DNA of 64,000 nucleotides from Nocardia nova (GCF_002933465.1 NZ_PSZE01000025.1:35981-99980), one strand, 5' to 3'; positions 1 through 10,639 are shown, counted from the first letter of the stretch. Numbers and translations are program-made. The notes: a model not told the origin generated them from the letters alone.

Positions 1-1
1 A

Positions 2-841
2 CTGCTGCAGGAACTGCACGCCGCGCCGATGCAGCCCGACCTGCTGGCCGCCGCGGTCGCGCAGGTGCGCGCCGCCGGAGTGACGGTCGCGGTGCGGGTG
101 AGCCCGCAGAACGCGCGCGCCCTGACCCCGGGTCTGGTGCAGGCCGGGATCGACCTGCTGGTCGTCCACGGCACCATCATCTCCGCCGAACACGTCGGCG
201 GCGCGAGCGCGGTGCCGGCCGGAGATTCCGGCTCGTCGGTGGAACCGCTGAACCTCAAAACCTTCATCGCCGAACTGGATGTGCCGGTCGTGGCCGGCGG
301 CGTCAGCGATCACCGCACCGCCCTGCATCTGATGCGCACCGGCGCCGCCGGCGTGATCGTCGGTTACGGCTCGATGCCCGGCGCCACCACCACCGGTGAG
401 GTGCTCGGTATCGGTGTCCCGATGGCGACCGCGATCGCCGATGCCGCCGCGGCCCGCCGCGACTACCTCGACGAGACCGGTGGTCGCTACGTCCACGTGA
501 TCGCCGACGGCGACATCGTCTCCTCCGGTCAGCTGGCCAAGGCCATCGCCTGCGGTGCCGACGCGGCGATGCTGGGTGTGCCGCTCGCGCTGGCGCAGGA
601 GGCGCCCGGCCGCGGCTGGTACTGGCCCTCGGCGGCCGCGCATCCGTCGGTGCCGCGCGGCGCGCTGCTGCAGTTCGCCGAGCCGGACGAGCAGCCCGCG
701 CTGGAGAAGGTGCTGTACGGCCCGTCCAGCGATCCGTGGGGGTCGGTGAATCTCGTTGGTGGCCTGCGTCGTTCGATGGCCAAGGCCGGATACTGCGATC
801 TGAAGGAATTCCAGCGGGTCGGTCTCAGCGTGCGGGCCTGA
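2..841 (+). CDS. GuaB3 family IMP dehydrogenase-related protein (5' end outside window)
   Basis: The gene enters the window already open, and about 280 codons are visible of a family usually near 375. The sequence is a TIM-barrel IMP dehydrogenase/GMP reductase fold: VVHGTIIS, VPVVAGGVSD and HVIADGDIVSSG match phosphate-binding and barrel segments of the GuaB3 subfamily. The loop that carries the catalytic Cys in true IMP dehydrogenase reads VGYGSMPGATTTGEV and has no Cys, which fits the poorly understood actinobacterial GuaB3 rather than GuaB2. guaA lies 1 kb downstream on the same strand, the usual actinobacterial purine neighbourhood, with one opposite-strand hydrolase between them. The catalytic activity is not proven from sequence. 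Confidence 0.88.
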   Translation: MLQELHAAPMQPDLLAAAVAQVRAAGVTVAVRVSPQNARALTPGLVQAGIDLLVVHGTIISAEHVGGASAVPAGDSGSSVEPLNLKTFIAELDVPVVAGGVSDHRTALHLMRTGAAGVIVGYGSMPGATTTGEVLGIGVPMATAIADAAAARRDYLDETGGRYVHVIADGDIVSSGQLAKAIACGADAAMLGVPLALAQEAPGRGWYWPSAAAHPSVPRGALLQFAEPDEQPALEKVLYGPSSDPWGSVNLVGGLRRSMAKAGYCDLKEFQRVGLSVRA

Positions 842-853
842 GATTTCGCGCAG

Positions 854-1657
854 TCAGGTGAGCCGGGTCAGCACATCCCCGCGCAGGAAGTCGCGAATCG
901 CGGCGTTGACCTGCGCGGGGTGGGTCATGTTGACCGCTTGACGGGCGTCCGCTATTTCGCAGAAGCGTGATTTGACCAGCCGGCGCGCCATTTCCAGTGC
1001 GTGCGCGCGTGGGATTCCGGCCTGGGTGGGATGGATGACCAGTGCGGGACAGGTGATTTCGCCCAGCCGGTCCAGAATCGAGTCCCGGGCCAGCAGACAT
1101 CCGGCCGCGGCCTCGAGTTCGTGCGGATCGCGTGCCAGCCACCGCTTGGTCCAGACCCCCCGGTACCAGGCGTCGTCTCCGATCAGCCAGTGCGCCATGT
1201 GCTCGGCGAGGGCGTGCCGGATATTCGGCTCCCGCCAGTGATCCAGGAAGCGGCGTGAGGTCGCGAGTTCCTGCGGGGTCGGGCTGTGCGCCTCGGTCGA
1301 GATCAAGATCAGCGCGGCCACCCGTTCGGGAGCGAGCAGGGCGGTGCGCATGGCGCTGAACCCGCCCTGCGAGGTGCCGCCGACCACCGCGCGTTCGACG
1401 CCGAGCTGATCCAGCACGGTCAGTGCGTCGCGGGCCGCCGTCCAATAGGTGAAGGGCAGCCCCTCGTCGCGGGTGCGGCCGTGTCCGCGCGCATCCCAGG
1501 TGACGATGCGGAACTCCGGTGCCAGTGCGGCCGCCTGCGATGCGAACATCGTTCGGTCCATGAAGAATTCGTGCCCCAGCAGCACCACCGGACCACGGCC
1601 ACCGGAATCCTCGTAATGGATCTCGGCATCGATCGCACGGGCGAATGGCACGAGCAC
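854..1657 (-). CDS. alpha/beta fold hydrolase
   Basis: This 267-residue protein has the alpha/beta hydrolase layout. There is an oxyanion segment LLGHEFFMDRTMF, a strand-turn DARGHGRT, the nucleophile elbow GGTSQGG (Ser near residue 95) and a late acid in the region LVIHPTQAG. The expected C-terminal His may be that of NMTHPAQVNAAIRDFL. No signal peptide is seen, so it is probably cytosolic. The substrate cannot be told from sequence. It sits opposite-strand between the GuaB3 gene and guaA, and its 3' end faces the end of the GuaB3 gene. Confidence 0.85.
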   Translation of the reverse strand: MLVPFARAIDAEIHYEDSGGRGPVVLLGHEFFMDRTMFASQAAALAPEFRIVTWDARGHGRTRDEGLPFTYWTAARDALTVLDQLGVERAVVGGTSQGGFSAMRTALLAPERVAALILISTEAHSPTPQELATSRRFLDHWREPNIRHALAEHMAHWLIGDDAWYRGVWTKRWLARDPHELEAAAGCLLARDSILDRLGEITCPALVIHPTQAGIPRAHALEMARRLVKSRFCEIADARQAVNMTHPAQVNAAIRDFLRGDVLTRLT

Positions 1658-1873
1658 GAGGATAGCGGTCGCCGACAGCTGCTGCTCCGCCTTCGCGATC
1701 AGTCGTCAGGGAAGGCGGGGGTGGATATGCGTTGGCGGATAGGCCGTTTCGGAACGCCGCCGGCACCGGCCGATATGCCCGGCGTCGAACCGGCGGAGTG
1801 GGGGCGGTCACGGCCGCGCGTGGCAGACTTGCCCGCTCTCGAGGTGCGCTGATGCGCTCACTAAACTGTGCGG

Positions 1874-3451
<1,578 letters not shown>

Positions 3452-3474
3452 GCGGCTGTCTCTACCGATAGCGG

Positions 3475-3518
3475 AGAAGGGGCCTTCCAGCATCGGCTGG
3501 AAGGCCCCTTCTTTCTGG
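3475..3518 (+). terminator. intrinsic terminator after guaA
   Basis: A perfect 16-bp inverted repeat has arms at 3475-3490 and 3497-3512, a 6-base CATCGG loop and a pyrimidine-rich tail TTCTGG. It begins 24 bases after the guaA stop. It also faces the end of the leftward gene at 3540 and may work in both directions. Confidence 0.93.
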
Positions 3519-3539
3519 TTGTGCGCCCTCTTCCCGAGG

Positions 3540-3761
3540 CTATTTCTTCCTTCGCGGCGAGATCACCAGAGCGATGCCCACGACCACCGCCACACCCACC
3601 ACGATCCAGCCCACCGGCACCGCACTGTGGAAGGGCCAGGACGTGGGACCGATGAAGGCCCAGACGCTGACCAGCAGGGCGAGTATCCCGGCCAGCAGCA
3701 GCGAGAACGACGGTCCGCGCCCGCTTTCGGTCCGGGTGTCGGCCGTTTCGTTGTCAGCCAC
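3540..3761 (-). CDS. small two-helix membrane protein
   Basis: This 73-residue protein has a polar N-terminus and two hydrophobic segments (about residues 20-38 and 48-67) joined by FIGPTSWPFHSAVPVG. It ends in the positively charged SPRRKK, which suggests a cytoplasmic C-terminus. Its start overlaps the end of the upstream PspC gene by 8 bases, so the two are probably translated from one message. No named family was recognised with certainty, though small proteins of this shape are common beside PspC genes in Nocardia and relatives. Confidence 0.75.
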   Translation of the reverse strand: MADNETADTRTESGRGPSFSLLLAGILALLVSVWAFIGPTSWPFHSAVPVGWIVVGVAVVVGIALVISPRRKK

Positions 3762-5556
3762 GTTTCACCTCCGCGTTTCCGGCGTGGACATCGACGTCGA
3801 GAGTGAGGATCGGCCCGTCGGGCGGTCCGGTGGGCCCCTGCGGGCAGGTCACATCGCCCATGCTGGCGTTGCAGGTGGTGTGCAGGCGCATCGAGTCGGG
3901 CACCAGCACCCGGAAGTCGCCCATCTGGACGTTCACGTGGACCGTGCGATTCTCGGTGAGAGGCAGTTGGCGCAGGTCGAGTGTGCCCGATCCCATGGTG
4001 ATCCGGTATTCCGAGGCCAGATCGGCGGCTGTGGCCGGGGTCCAGACGTGGTCGCCCATGGCCCCGCGGTCGAATTCGACGGGGCCCACCATCGAGGCGA
4101 GGATGACGAATCCCGCCAGCGGCGCCAGCACCACCATCAGCCCGTATCCGCGTCGCAGGAAGGCCCCGGCGATCAGGCCCAGGCCCACGACGGCGAGTGC
4201 CACTGCCCCGATCCGAGCGGGCGTCATCCAGTCCGCCCCGGCCGCGGCCACCGCTCCCGCGGCCGCTGCCGCCAGTACGGCGAGACCGATCACTACGGGA
4301 GTGAGCCGGGAACGCGGACGCGGCGCAGGGACGACCGCGACCGGGCGTTGCGGGGTGGGGGCGGGCAGGTCCCAGGCCATCGGCGCCACGCCGAGCGGAT
4401 CCCAGCCGGCCGGGGTGGGGCCGACATGCGCCGGGTCCGGGATCGGACGAGTGCCGTTGGGCCGAGGTGCGGGAGGAAGTGTCGGACCGGGACGGGCGCT
4501 CCCGCCGGGACCGGCGGTATCGTCCGGGCCGGACTCGTCCTCGGTCGCGGAGGTGCCGGTCGGCGCCGAGCCGGAATCGACGGTGAGCGGCCGAGTCAGC
4601 GCGACTGTGGGGCGATCATCGGCGGCCGGCACCTCGCCGGAGGGCGAATCCGCCTCGGCGACAGAGTGTTCGGATGTGCCGCCGGGATCGGCCGTGACAG
4701 CTGAACCCGCGGCTCGGCTCGACGGACCTTCGGTCGAATCATCTTCGGCCGCAATGATTCCGGTCGTTACGCTCGCATCGCCCGGCGAATCGGCACGGGC
4801 CTCGTCCGGACGGCCTTCCGTCGTCCCCGAGGCCGGGTCGACCCGCAGCGGGGCAGTCGCGGCGGAGTCGACGATCGGTTCGGTCGTCGCCGGAACATCG
4901 GCGTTCGAGGCCGGTGCCGACGCGGTCGGAACCTGCCCTCCCGCAGGGGTATTCGGGTCCGGTTCGTAGTGGTCGGGCAGTCGGGTGAACGGACCGTACT
5001 GACTTCCGCTCCACGGCGACCCGCCCGGGAAACTCGCCCCCGGATATCCCGTCGCCGCGATACCACCCTCAGCCATCGGCGGATACGAGCCGTCGAACGG
5101 CGGTTCCGGTTGCCGCATGTACAGCAACCACCAGCCGGCCACCATCAGCGCGAAACTGATCACCCCCGAGCCACCGAGCCCGACGCCCACCGGGCCCATG
5201 GTGGTGACCGCGATCGCCAGGGCGACGATCAGCACGATGGTCTTGGTGGACGACTGCGAACTCCGCCCGCGGCTGATCAGGCCCTCCGCCGGTGATACCG
5301 CATCACCCGCGGAGGGGAGCAGTAACCATGCCGCCAGATACAACACGATGCCCGCACCACCGAAGATCGTCGACACCACGAACGCGACCCGGATCAGCAC
5401 CGGGTCCACGCCGTAGCGACGGCCGAATCCGGACGCCACGCCGGCGACCGGGCTCTGTCCCGGCAGCCGTGTCGGACGCGTCCGCCACAGGTGCTGGAGC
5501 TGTTCGCTGAATCCCGTCCGGCTCGTGCCGCCGGTCCCGCCGCTCGCTGTGGTCAT
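3754..5556 (-). CDS. PspC domain membrane protein with LiaF-like C-terminus
   Basis: The 600-residue protein starts with a PspC domain (about residues 28-90: GVASGFGRRYGVDP, then the helix VSTIFGGAGIVLYLAAWLLLP). Two further hydrophobic segments follow near residues 105-150, then about 200 residues of low-complexity acidic and Pro/Ser-rich sequence, then several transmembrane helices. The C-terminal beta-rich part (ITMGSGTLDLRQLP, VQMGDFRVLVP) resembles the LiaF/DUF1707-type cell-envelope stress domain. It probably senses or signals envelope stress. The next gene leftward in its transcript is the small membrane protein at 3540. A NarL-type two-component pair is transcribed in the same direction from upstream. 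Confidence 0.85.
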   Translation of the reverse strand: MTTASGGTGGTSRTGFSEQLQHLWRTRPTRLPGQSPVAGVASGFGRRYGVDPVLIRVAFVVSTIFGGAGIVLYLAAWLLLPSAGDAVSPAEGLISRGRSSQSSTKTIVLIVALAIAVTTMGPVGVGLGGSGVISFALMVAGWWLLYMRQPEPPFDGSYPPMAEGGIAATGYPGASFPGGSPWSGSQYGPFTRLPDHYEPDPNTPAGGQVPTASAPASNADVPATTEPIVDSAATAPLRVDPASGTTEGRPDEARADSPGDASVTTGIIAAEDDSTEGPSSRAAGSAVTADPGGTSEHSVAEADSPSGEVPAADDRPTVALTRPLTVDSGSAPTGTSATEDESGPDDTAGPGGSARPGPTLPPAPRPNGTRPIPDPAHVGPTPAGWDPLGVAPMAWDLPAPTPQRPVAVVPAPRPRSRLTPVVIGLAVLAAAAAGAVAAAGADWMTPARIGAVALAVVGLGLIAGAFLRRGYGLMVVLAPLAGFVILASMVGPVEFDRGAMGDHVWTPATAADLASEYRITMGSGTLDLRQLPLTENRTVHVNVQMGDFRVLVPDSMRLHTTCNASMGDVTCPQGPTGPPDGPILTLDVDVHAGNAEVKRG

Positions 5557-5660
5557 AGCTCAATGGTGGCCGTGAGCAGTATGGAATGGCATCGGGGTTC
5601 ACCCTGAAAACGAACCTGAACTACTGCGGGACCGACGTCATCCGGCCCGGACGAGCTCGT

Positions 5661-6353
5661 CTACGGCGACACGAGCCCTGTTCGATAGGCGATGACGACG
5701 AGTTGGGCGCGGTCGCGAGCGCCGAGTTTGGCCATCGCCCGGCTGACGTGGGTGCGGGCGGTGGCCGGACTGAGGAACAGTTCGGCGCCGATCTCGGCAT
5801 TGCTCATGCCCTGGCCGACCAGTGCCAGAACCTCCCGTTCACGTTGGGTGAGTACCGCGAGCCGCTGTTCGGCGGCGCGGTCGGCGGTGTGCCGAGCCGT
5901 GAACTGGGCGATCAGACGGCGAGTGATGCGCGGAGCGAGCAGCGCGTCACCGGCGGCGACCACGCGAATACCGTGCAGCAACTCGGCCGGACCGGCATCT
6001 TTGAGCAGGAAGCCGCCGGCGCCGGCCTGCAACCCCTCGAACACATAGGCATCGGTGTCGTAGGTCGTCAGGATGAGAATGCGTACATCGCGCAGCCCTG
6101 TGGTGGCGGCGATTTCCCGGGTGGCCTGAATGCCGTCCATCGTCGGCATGCGGATATCCATCAGTACGACATCCGGGCGCAGCGCACGAGCTTTCCGCAC
6201 GGCTTCGCTGCCGTTCGCGGCCTCCCCGACGACCGTGATGTCATCCTCGATATCGAGCAGGAGCCGAAAGCCCGATCGCACCAACTGCTCGTCGTCGACG
6301 AGGAGAACCTTGATCGGAGTGCCGCCGCCCGATGCGTCTGCCGCGGTGCTCAC
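5661..6353 (-). CDS. NarL/LuxR-type response regulator
   Basis: The 230-residue protein has a receiver domain with acidic pocket D20/D21, phospho-acceptor D66 in DVVLMDIRMP and Lys in the switch KDAGPAELL. A C-terminal LuxR-type helix-turn-helix is marked by LTQREREVLALVGQGMSNAE and the recognition helix SPATARTHVSRAMAKLG. Its ATG overlaps the end of the histidine kinase gene by four bases (6350-6353), a translationally coupled cognate pair. Target genes are not visible directly, but the PspC operon immediately downstream is an obvious candidate. Confidence 0.93.
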   Translation of the reverse strand: MSTAADASGGGTPIKVLLVDDEQLVRSGFRLLLDIEDDITVVGEAANGSEAVRKARALRPDVVLMDIRMPTMDGIQATREIAATTGLRDVRILILTTYDTDAYVFEGLQAGAGGFLLKDAGPAELLHGIRVVAAGDALLAPRITRRLIAQFTARHTADRAAEQRLAVLTQREREVLALVGQGMSNAEIGAELFLSPATARTHVSRAMAKLGARDRAQLVVIAYRTGLVSP

Positions 6354-7606
6354 AGGGGCACCGTTCCCCTCGTGGCCAAGGGGAGCCGGGCTGTGACCGC
6401 GAATCCTCCGTGTGGGAGCGGGCCCGCGTCGAGGTCACCACCGAGGAGCCGGCATCGCTCGCGCATGCCGAGGATGCCACGCCCGTCGGTTCGCGCTCCG
6501 CTGATCGTTTCGTGCGTCGTAAGGTGCGTCGTAAGGTCTACCGCGCCGGTCGTCTTGGCGGCCGGTCGCCGTCCCTCGTCGGTCACCCGGACCTCCACCT
6601 CGCCGGCACGGTAATCCAACTCGACCGCGATCCGCGTCGGCCCGGCATGGCGAATCACATTGGTGATCGATTCCTGCACTATGCGGTACACCGCGGCGCC
6701 GACTGCGCTGGGTATCTCGGGAGGTGGTGGGAGCGTGTCGAATTCGACCTCGAGCCCGGCGTCGCGGGCCACGGCGGTGAGTTCGCCGAGCTGCGCGAGG
6801 CCCGGATGCGGGGCGCGCTCGTCGTTGTCGTCACGAAGGACGCCGAGGATGGCCCGCATTTCCGTCAACGCCCGGGAGCTGGTCCGCTCGATGATTTTCA
6901 GGGTCTCGCGCGCTTGTTCGGGACGTTTGTCCAGCACGTGCGCGGTGACGCCGGATTGGACGTTGATGACGGCGATGGCATGGGCAACCGTATCGTGCAC
7001 TTCGCGGGCGATCCTGAGACGTTCCGCGTCGACCCGCGCGCGGGCCTCCTCCTCCCGTGTACGTTCCGCCAGTTCGGCGCGTTCCACGGCTTGTGCCGCA
7101 ATGTATTTCCGCGACCGGACACTCTCGCCGAGCGCGGCGCTCATCACGGCCGCACCTATCCGGAAATAGACCCAGCCGATCGCGGCCGGCGGTTCGACGT
7201 CCGACGCGGCGGGCAGCCAGACCGCGGTCAGGGCCGCGATGCCCACTCCGGCCACCACCAGCGAGTGACGCCCGTCTCCGTGCGCGGTGACGGTGTAGAT
7301 CGCCACGAACAGAGCCAGCCATCCGGGCCCGTCCGGAAAGTCGAGGGCATAGTAGACCGCGCTGGTGAGCGCGGTGACGGCGAATACGGCGACCGGCCGT
7401 TGTCGCCGCACGACCAGAACGGCACCCGCGGTGATCAGCAGGACATAGCCGAGATATCCGAAATCGGACAGTGGGCGCAGTACCGATTCGGGTCGGGCAC
7501 TGTTGCGAACCACCGTGCCCTGGACCTGCATCACGGTGATGAATACCGCCAGCAGCAGATCCTGAGACCAAGCAGGCAGGCGCAGCGGTGCGACGCGGTC
7601 CGGCAT
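6350..7606 (-). CDS. HisKA_3-type sensor histidine kinase
   Basis: Starting at the ATG at 7606 gives a 418-residue kinase that opens with a short leader and a membrane segment. The open frame continues upstream without support. Five or six N-terminal transmembrane helices (about residues 15-160) have little extracytoplasmic sequence. The dimerisation/phospho-transfer helix carries REVHDTVAH, with H204 as phosphoacceptor. The HATPase domain shows ESITNVIRHA as N-box and GRGILGMRER as G-box. The segment between the boxes contains a 12-base tandem duplication. It is coupled to the response regulator gene that follows. Confidence 0.92.
   Translation of the reverse strand: MPDRVAPLRLPAWSQDLLLAVFITVMQVQGTVVRNSARPESVLRPLSDFGYLGYVLLITAGAVLVVRRQRPVAVFAVTALTSAVYYALDFPDGPGWLALFVAIYTVTAHGDGRHSLVVAGVGIAALTAVWLPAASDVEPPAAIGWVYFRIGAAVMSAALGESVRSRKYIAAQAVERAELAERTREEEARARVDAERLRIAREVHDTVAHAIAVINVQSGVTAHVLDKRPEQARETLKIIERTSSRALTEMRAILGVLRDDNDERAPHPGLAQLGELTAVARDAGLEVEFDTLPPPPEIPSAVGAAVYRIVQESITNVIRHAGPTRIAVELDYRAGEVEVRVTDEGRRPAAKTTGAVDLTTHLTTHETISGARTDGRGILGMRERCRLLGGDLDAGPLPHGGFAVTARLPLATRGTVPL
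6512..6535. repeat. 12-bp tandem duplication inside the kinase gene
   Basis: GTGCGTCGTAAG occurs twice without a gap (6512-6523 and 6524-6535). In the kinase frame it encodes a doubled Leu-Thr-Thr-His, within the ATPase domain just before the G-box. It adds four residues in frame and probably sits in the ATP-lid loop. Confidence 0.85.
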
Positions 7607-7698
7607 GTGGCGATCATAGGAGGCTCGGCCCGGAACCACGTCGGGCCGATCGCGCGACTCCGTACGTCGAAGGGCGCGGTCGTCCGCTGATCGTCTAC

Positions 7699-7730
7699 GC
7701 CGTACGGCGTGGTCGTTGTGGCCGTACGGC
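7699..7730. promoter_or_regulatory. paired 10-bp palindromes, candidate operator
   Basis: GCCGTACGGC, a perfect palindrome, occurs at 7699-7708 and again at 7721-7730. The two lie 22 bases apart, about two helical turns, and each is followed by GTGGTC. They lie between the leftward two-component operon (start 7606) and the rightward gene at 7845. Such spacing suits two regulator dimers bound on one face of the DNA. Autoregulation by the adjacent NarL-type regulator is one possibility, which is inference. Confidence 0.45.
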
Positions 7731-7844
7731 GTGGTCACTGCCGCTCGCGGACGGACGCATCGGCGATTTCCGCGCGCGAGGATCGTCTGTGTCCACAACC
7801 GACGCCGGGCCGTGCGACCCGTCGTCAGACCGGAAGGATCCGCG

Positions 7845-8204
7845 ATGTCTGTGCTCGAGGTGTTCACCGTGCCCGGGACCGCCCCCATATCCGTTGTCGC
7901 CGCCGGTTATGAACTCGGTGTCGGGCGAACAGTTCCCAGCACCGCGGCGGTCGTGGGGTTGATCAGTGTGATCGCCGGTGGCCTGGCGGTCCGATCCCGC
8001 CGCGGCGGTGCCGGCCGCGCGCGGGCCGTGACCGCGGTGCTCCTGGGACTCGCCGGCGCGATCGTCGGCGGAATTCACGGCGCCAACGCCGCCGGCGGCC
8101 TCGGCACCGGCAACGGCTTGGCCGGTGCGATCTTCGCGGTGGTCCTCGGCCTGTGCGGGGTGGTTCTCGGCGGCTTCGGTCTGATGCGCGTCCGCGTCGA
8201 GTGA
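7845..8204 (+). CDS. DUF6223-like small membrane protein
   Basis: This 119-residue protein has three hydrophobic segments (about residues 33-51, 62-82 and 92-112) rich in Gly/Ala/Val, with VGRTVPSTAAVVGL and a Gly-rich last helix pair. The pattern matches small actinobacterial DUF6223 proteins as I remember them, whose role is unknown. The ATG at 7845 has GGAAGGA about seven bases upstream. It stands alone between two divergently arranged signalling blocks. Confidence 0.7.
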   Translation: MSVLEVFTVPGTAPISVVAAGYELGVGRTVPSTAAVVGLISVIAGGLAVRSRRGGAGRARAVTAVLLGLAGAIVGGIHGANAAGGLGTGNGLAGAIFAVVLGLCGVVLGGFGLMRVRVE

Positions 8205-8291
8205 CAACTGTGGGCGGCAGTCACACCGAGATCGGGAATCCGGGTATTTCCCGATGGTCGGTTGTCGGAGTGACGTGCCAGTATCGAAGGC

Positions 8292-9803
8292 GTGTACCCC
8301 TCCATGCCCGCATTCGACGCGCGTTCGGGGTTCGACGGTCGCGTGGGGTTCGAACCTCGTGCCGGTGTGGACGGTCTCGGGCCGGACGGCCGGGGCGCCG
8401 ATCCGGTGTTCGAACAGCCGCGGTTGCTGCGGCGATCCGGTGGCCGGGTCGTCGGCGGGGTCGCGGGCGGTATCGCCGACCACCTGGGGGTCGACGTCTT
8501 CAAGGTGCGGATGGCGTTCGTCTTGCTGTCGGCCTTGATGGGGGCGGGGATCGTGGCCTACGGGCTGCTGTGGATCTTCACGTCCTCCGGTGCGGACGGG
8601 CCACCGCCCACGGCTTCCGAGCGGCGGCAGGCGGTCGGGCTGGTGCTGCTCGGACTGGCGCTGTCGGTATCGATGGCGTGGCTGTTCAACGGGACCGCGG
8701 CGCGGGTGGTCGCGCCGATCATCGTGGTCGCCGTCGGTGCGGCGCTGGTGTGGCGCGAATTCGATGCCGAGGGACCGCGTTCCATCCTCGGCCTGCCCGC
8801 CCGGCCGACCGTGCTCACCTGGACGCGCATCCTGGCCGGGGCGACGCTGATCGTGGTCGGGCTGGGTGTGGTGGTGCTGGCCCGCATCGATCTGAGTTCC
8901 CTGGGTTCGGCGCTCATCGCGGTCGCGGTCACCTTGATCGGCGTCGGCCTGCTGACGGTGCCGCTGTGGTTGCGCATGATGCGCGCCCTCAATGCCGAAC
9001 GAGCGGCCCGCATCCGCAACGAGGAACGTGAGGAGATCGCCTCACATCTGCACGATTCGGTCCTGCAGACGCTGGCGCTGATCCAGCGGCAGGCCGACGA
9101 CCCGCAGGAGGTCGCCCGGCTGGCCCGCAGCCAGGAGCGAGAACTGCGGAAATGGCTGTTCGAGGATTCCATGCCCGCGCAGTCGAGTCTGGCCGCCGCG
9201 CTGCGCACGATCGCCGGTGAGGTGGAGGACCAGCACGGAGTGCAGGTGACTCCGGTGACCGTCGGCGACGTCTCGATGGATGTCGGCGATACCGGATACG
9301 GCCTGCCGAAGGAACATTTCACGGCCCTGCTCGGCGCCACCCGGGAGGCGCTGGTCAACGCCGCCAAACATGCCGGTGTGCCGACCATCGACGTCTTCGC
9401 CGAGGTGGAACCGCATCAGGTCAGTATCTTCGTGCGCGATCGCGGCACCGGTTTCGATCCGGCCGCGGTGCCGGCTGACCGGCAGGGCCTGGCGAAATCC
9501 GTTCACGCCCGGATCGAACGCCGCGGCGGCACCGTCGAGGTTCAGACCGCACCCGGCCGCGGCACCGAGGTGCGAATCATCATGCCTCGCAAGGATTCCG
9601 AGGGGCAGGAAGAATCCGCCGCCGCCCGCGCCGACCGTGCCGAGTGCGGGGATGCCGAGTCCGCGCGTTCGGAGGCGCACCGTTCCGGCACGGCGGGCGA
9701 GACCGCCGACGCGAGCCGCGCCGGTGATTCGCGCAGCGCCGAGACGACCGAGCCGCGAGGGGAAACCGCGGATACCGGCCCCGCCCCGGGCAGGTCGCGG
9801 TAG
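8292..9803 (+). CDS. PspC-domain sensor histidine kinase
   Basis: The 503-residue protein joins an N-terminal PspC domain (about residues 40-100: RSGGRVVGGVAGGIADHLGVDV) to several membrane helices (about 70-235). A HisKA_3 helix reads ASHLHDSVLQTLALIQRQ with H254 as likely phosphoacceptor, and the HATPase domain has REALVNAAKHAG and VRDRGTGFDP. After the ATPase domain come about 75 residues of disordered, Ala/Glu/Arg-rich sequence. This layout is the known actinobacterial PspC-kinase family linked to envelope stress. A GTG start at 8292 with TATCGA just upstream suggests a leaderless transcript. The cognate regulator begins at 9964. Confidence 0.9.
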   Translation: MYPSMPAFDARSGFDGRVGFEPRAGVDGLGPDGRGADPVFEQPRLLRRSGGRVVGGVAGGIADHLGVDVFKVRMAFVLLSALMGAGIVAYGLLWIFTSSGADGPPPTASERRQAVGLVLLGLALSVSMAWLFNGTAARVVAPIIVVAVGAALVWREFDAEGPRSILGLPARPTVLTWTRILAGATLIVVGLGVVVLARIDLSSLGSALIAVAVTLIGVGLLTVPLWLRMMRALNAERAARIRNEEREEIASHLHDSVLQTLALIQRQADDPQEVARLARSQERELRKWLFEDSMPAQSSLAAALRTIAGEVEDQHGVQVTPVTVGDVSMDVGDTGYGLPKEHFTALLGATREALVNAAKHAGVPTIDVFAEVEPHQVSIFVRDRGTGFDPAAVPADRQGLAKSVHARIERRGGTVEVQTAPGRGTEVRIIMPRKDSEGQEESAAARADRAECGDAESARSEAHRSGTAGETADASRAGDSRSAETTEPRGETADTGPAPGRSR

Positions 9804-9963
9804 CGGACGGAGCGTGCGGAGATGGGGAGGCATGCACCCCGGCAGCGGTACCGGCTCCGCCCCCTCGATGCCGGTTTCGAGCACCCCGACCACCGATGTG
9901 GTACCGATGAGGAGTTCGGCGCTGCCGTGCCCGGCAGCGGGTCGGCTCGAGGTGAGGAGAACT

Positions 9964-10632
9964 GTGACGATCCGGGTTTTTCTGGTCGACGACCACGCCG
10001 TGTTCCGGTCCGGGGTGCGGGCGGAGTTGAGCCGCGAAGCCGATATGGATGTCGTCGGCGAGGCGGGCACCGTGGCCGAGGCCGTGGCCGGAATCGACGC
10101 CGCGCGGCCCGATGTGGTGTTGCTGGATGTGCACATGCCCGACGGCGGAGGTGTCGCGGTCCTGCAGGGCATCGACGATCGTCCGAACGGTTCGGCATCG
10201 GGGAACGGCCCGGTATGCCTGGCGCTGAGCGTCTCCGACGCCGCCGAGGATGTGATCGCGGTGATTCGCGCGGGCGCGCGCGGCTACGTCACCAAGACCA
10301 TCTCCGGTTCCGAACTGGCCGAAGGCATTCGGCGCGTCGCGGGTGGCGACGCGGTGTTCAGTCCGCGGCTGGCCGGTTTCGTGCTGGACTCGTTCACCGG
10401 ACGCTCACCGGCTCCCGAACCCCCGCTGGACCCGGAACTGGATTCGCTGACCCCGCGCGAACTGGAGGTGCTGCGCCTGCTGGCGCGCGGCTACACCTAT
10501 CGCGAAATCGCCGAAACCCTGTTCATCTCGGTGAAGACCGTGGAAACCCACGCCTCCAACGTGTTGCGAAAAACCCAGCAGTCCAACCGCAATGCGCTGA
10601 CTCGCTGGGCGCACCGCCGCCGCATCGACTGA
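9964..10632 (+). CDS. LuxR-family response regulator paired with PspC kinase
   Basis: The 222-residue regulator starts at GTG 9964 behind GGTGAGGAG. Its receiver has D9/D10 and phospho-acceptor D55 (VVLLDVHMP), with the signalling Lys in GYVTKTISG. The LuxR helix-turn-helix is seen in LTPRELEVLRLLARGYTYRE and ISVKTVETHASNVLRKTQ. The ending WAHRRRID is typical of regulators paired with PspC kinases in mycolic-acid actinobacteria. It follows the kinase after 160 bases with no terminator, so co-transcription is likely. Confidence 0.92.
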   Translation: MTIRVFLVDDHAVFRSGVRAELSREADMDVVGEAGTVAEAVAGIDAARPDVVLLDVHMPDGGGVAVLQGIDDRPNGSASGNGPVCLALSVSDAAEDVIAVIRAGARGYVTKTISGSELAEGIRRVAGGDAVFSPRLAGFVLDSFTGRSPAPEPPLDPELDSLTPRELEVLRLLARGYTYREIAETLFISVKTVETHASNVLRKTQQSNRNALTRWAHRRRID

Positions 10633-10639
10633 GTCGCGC

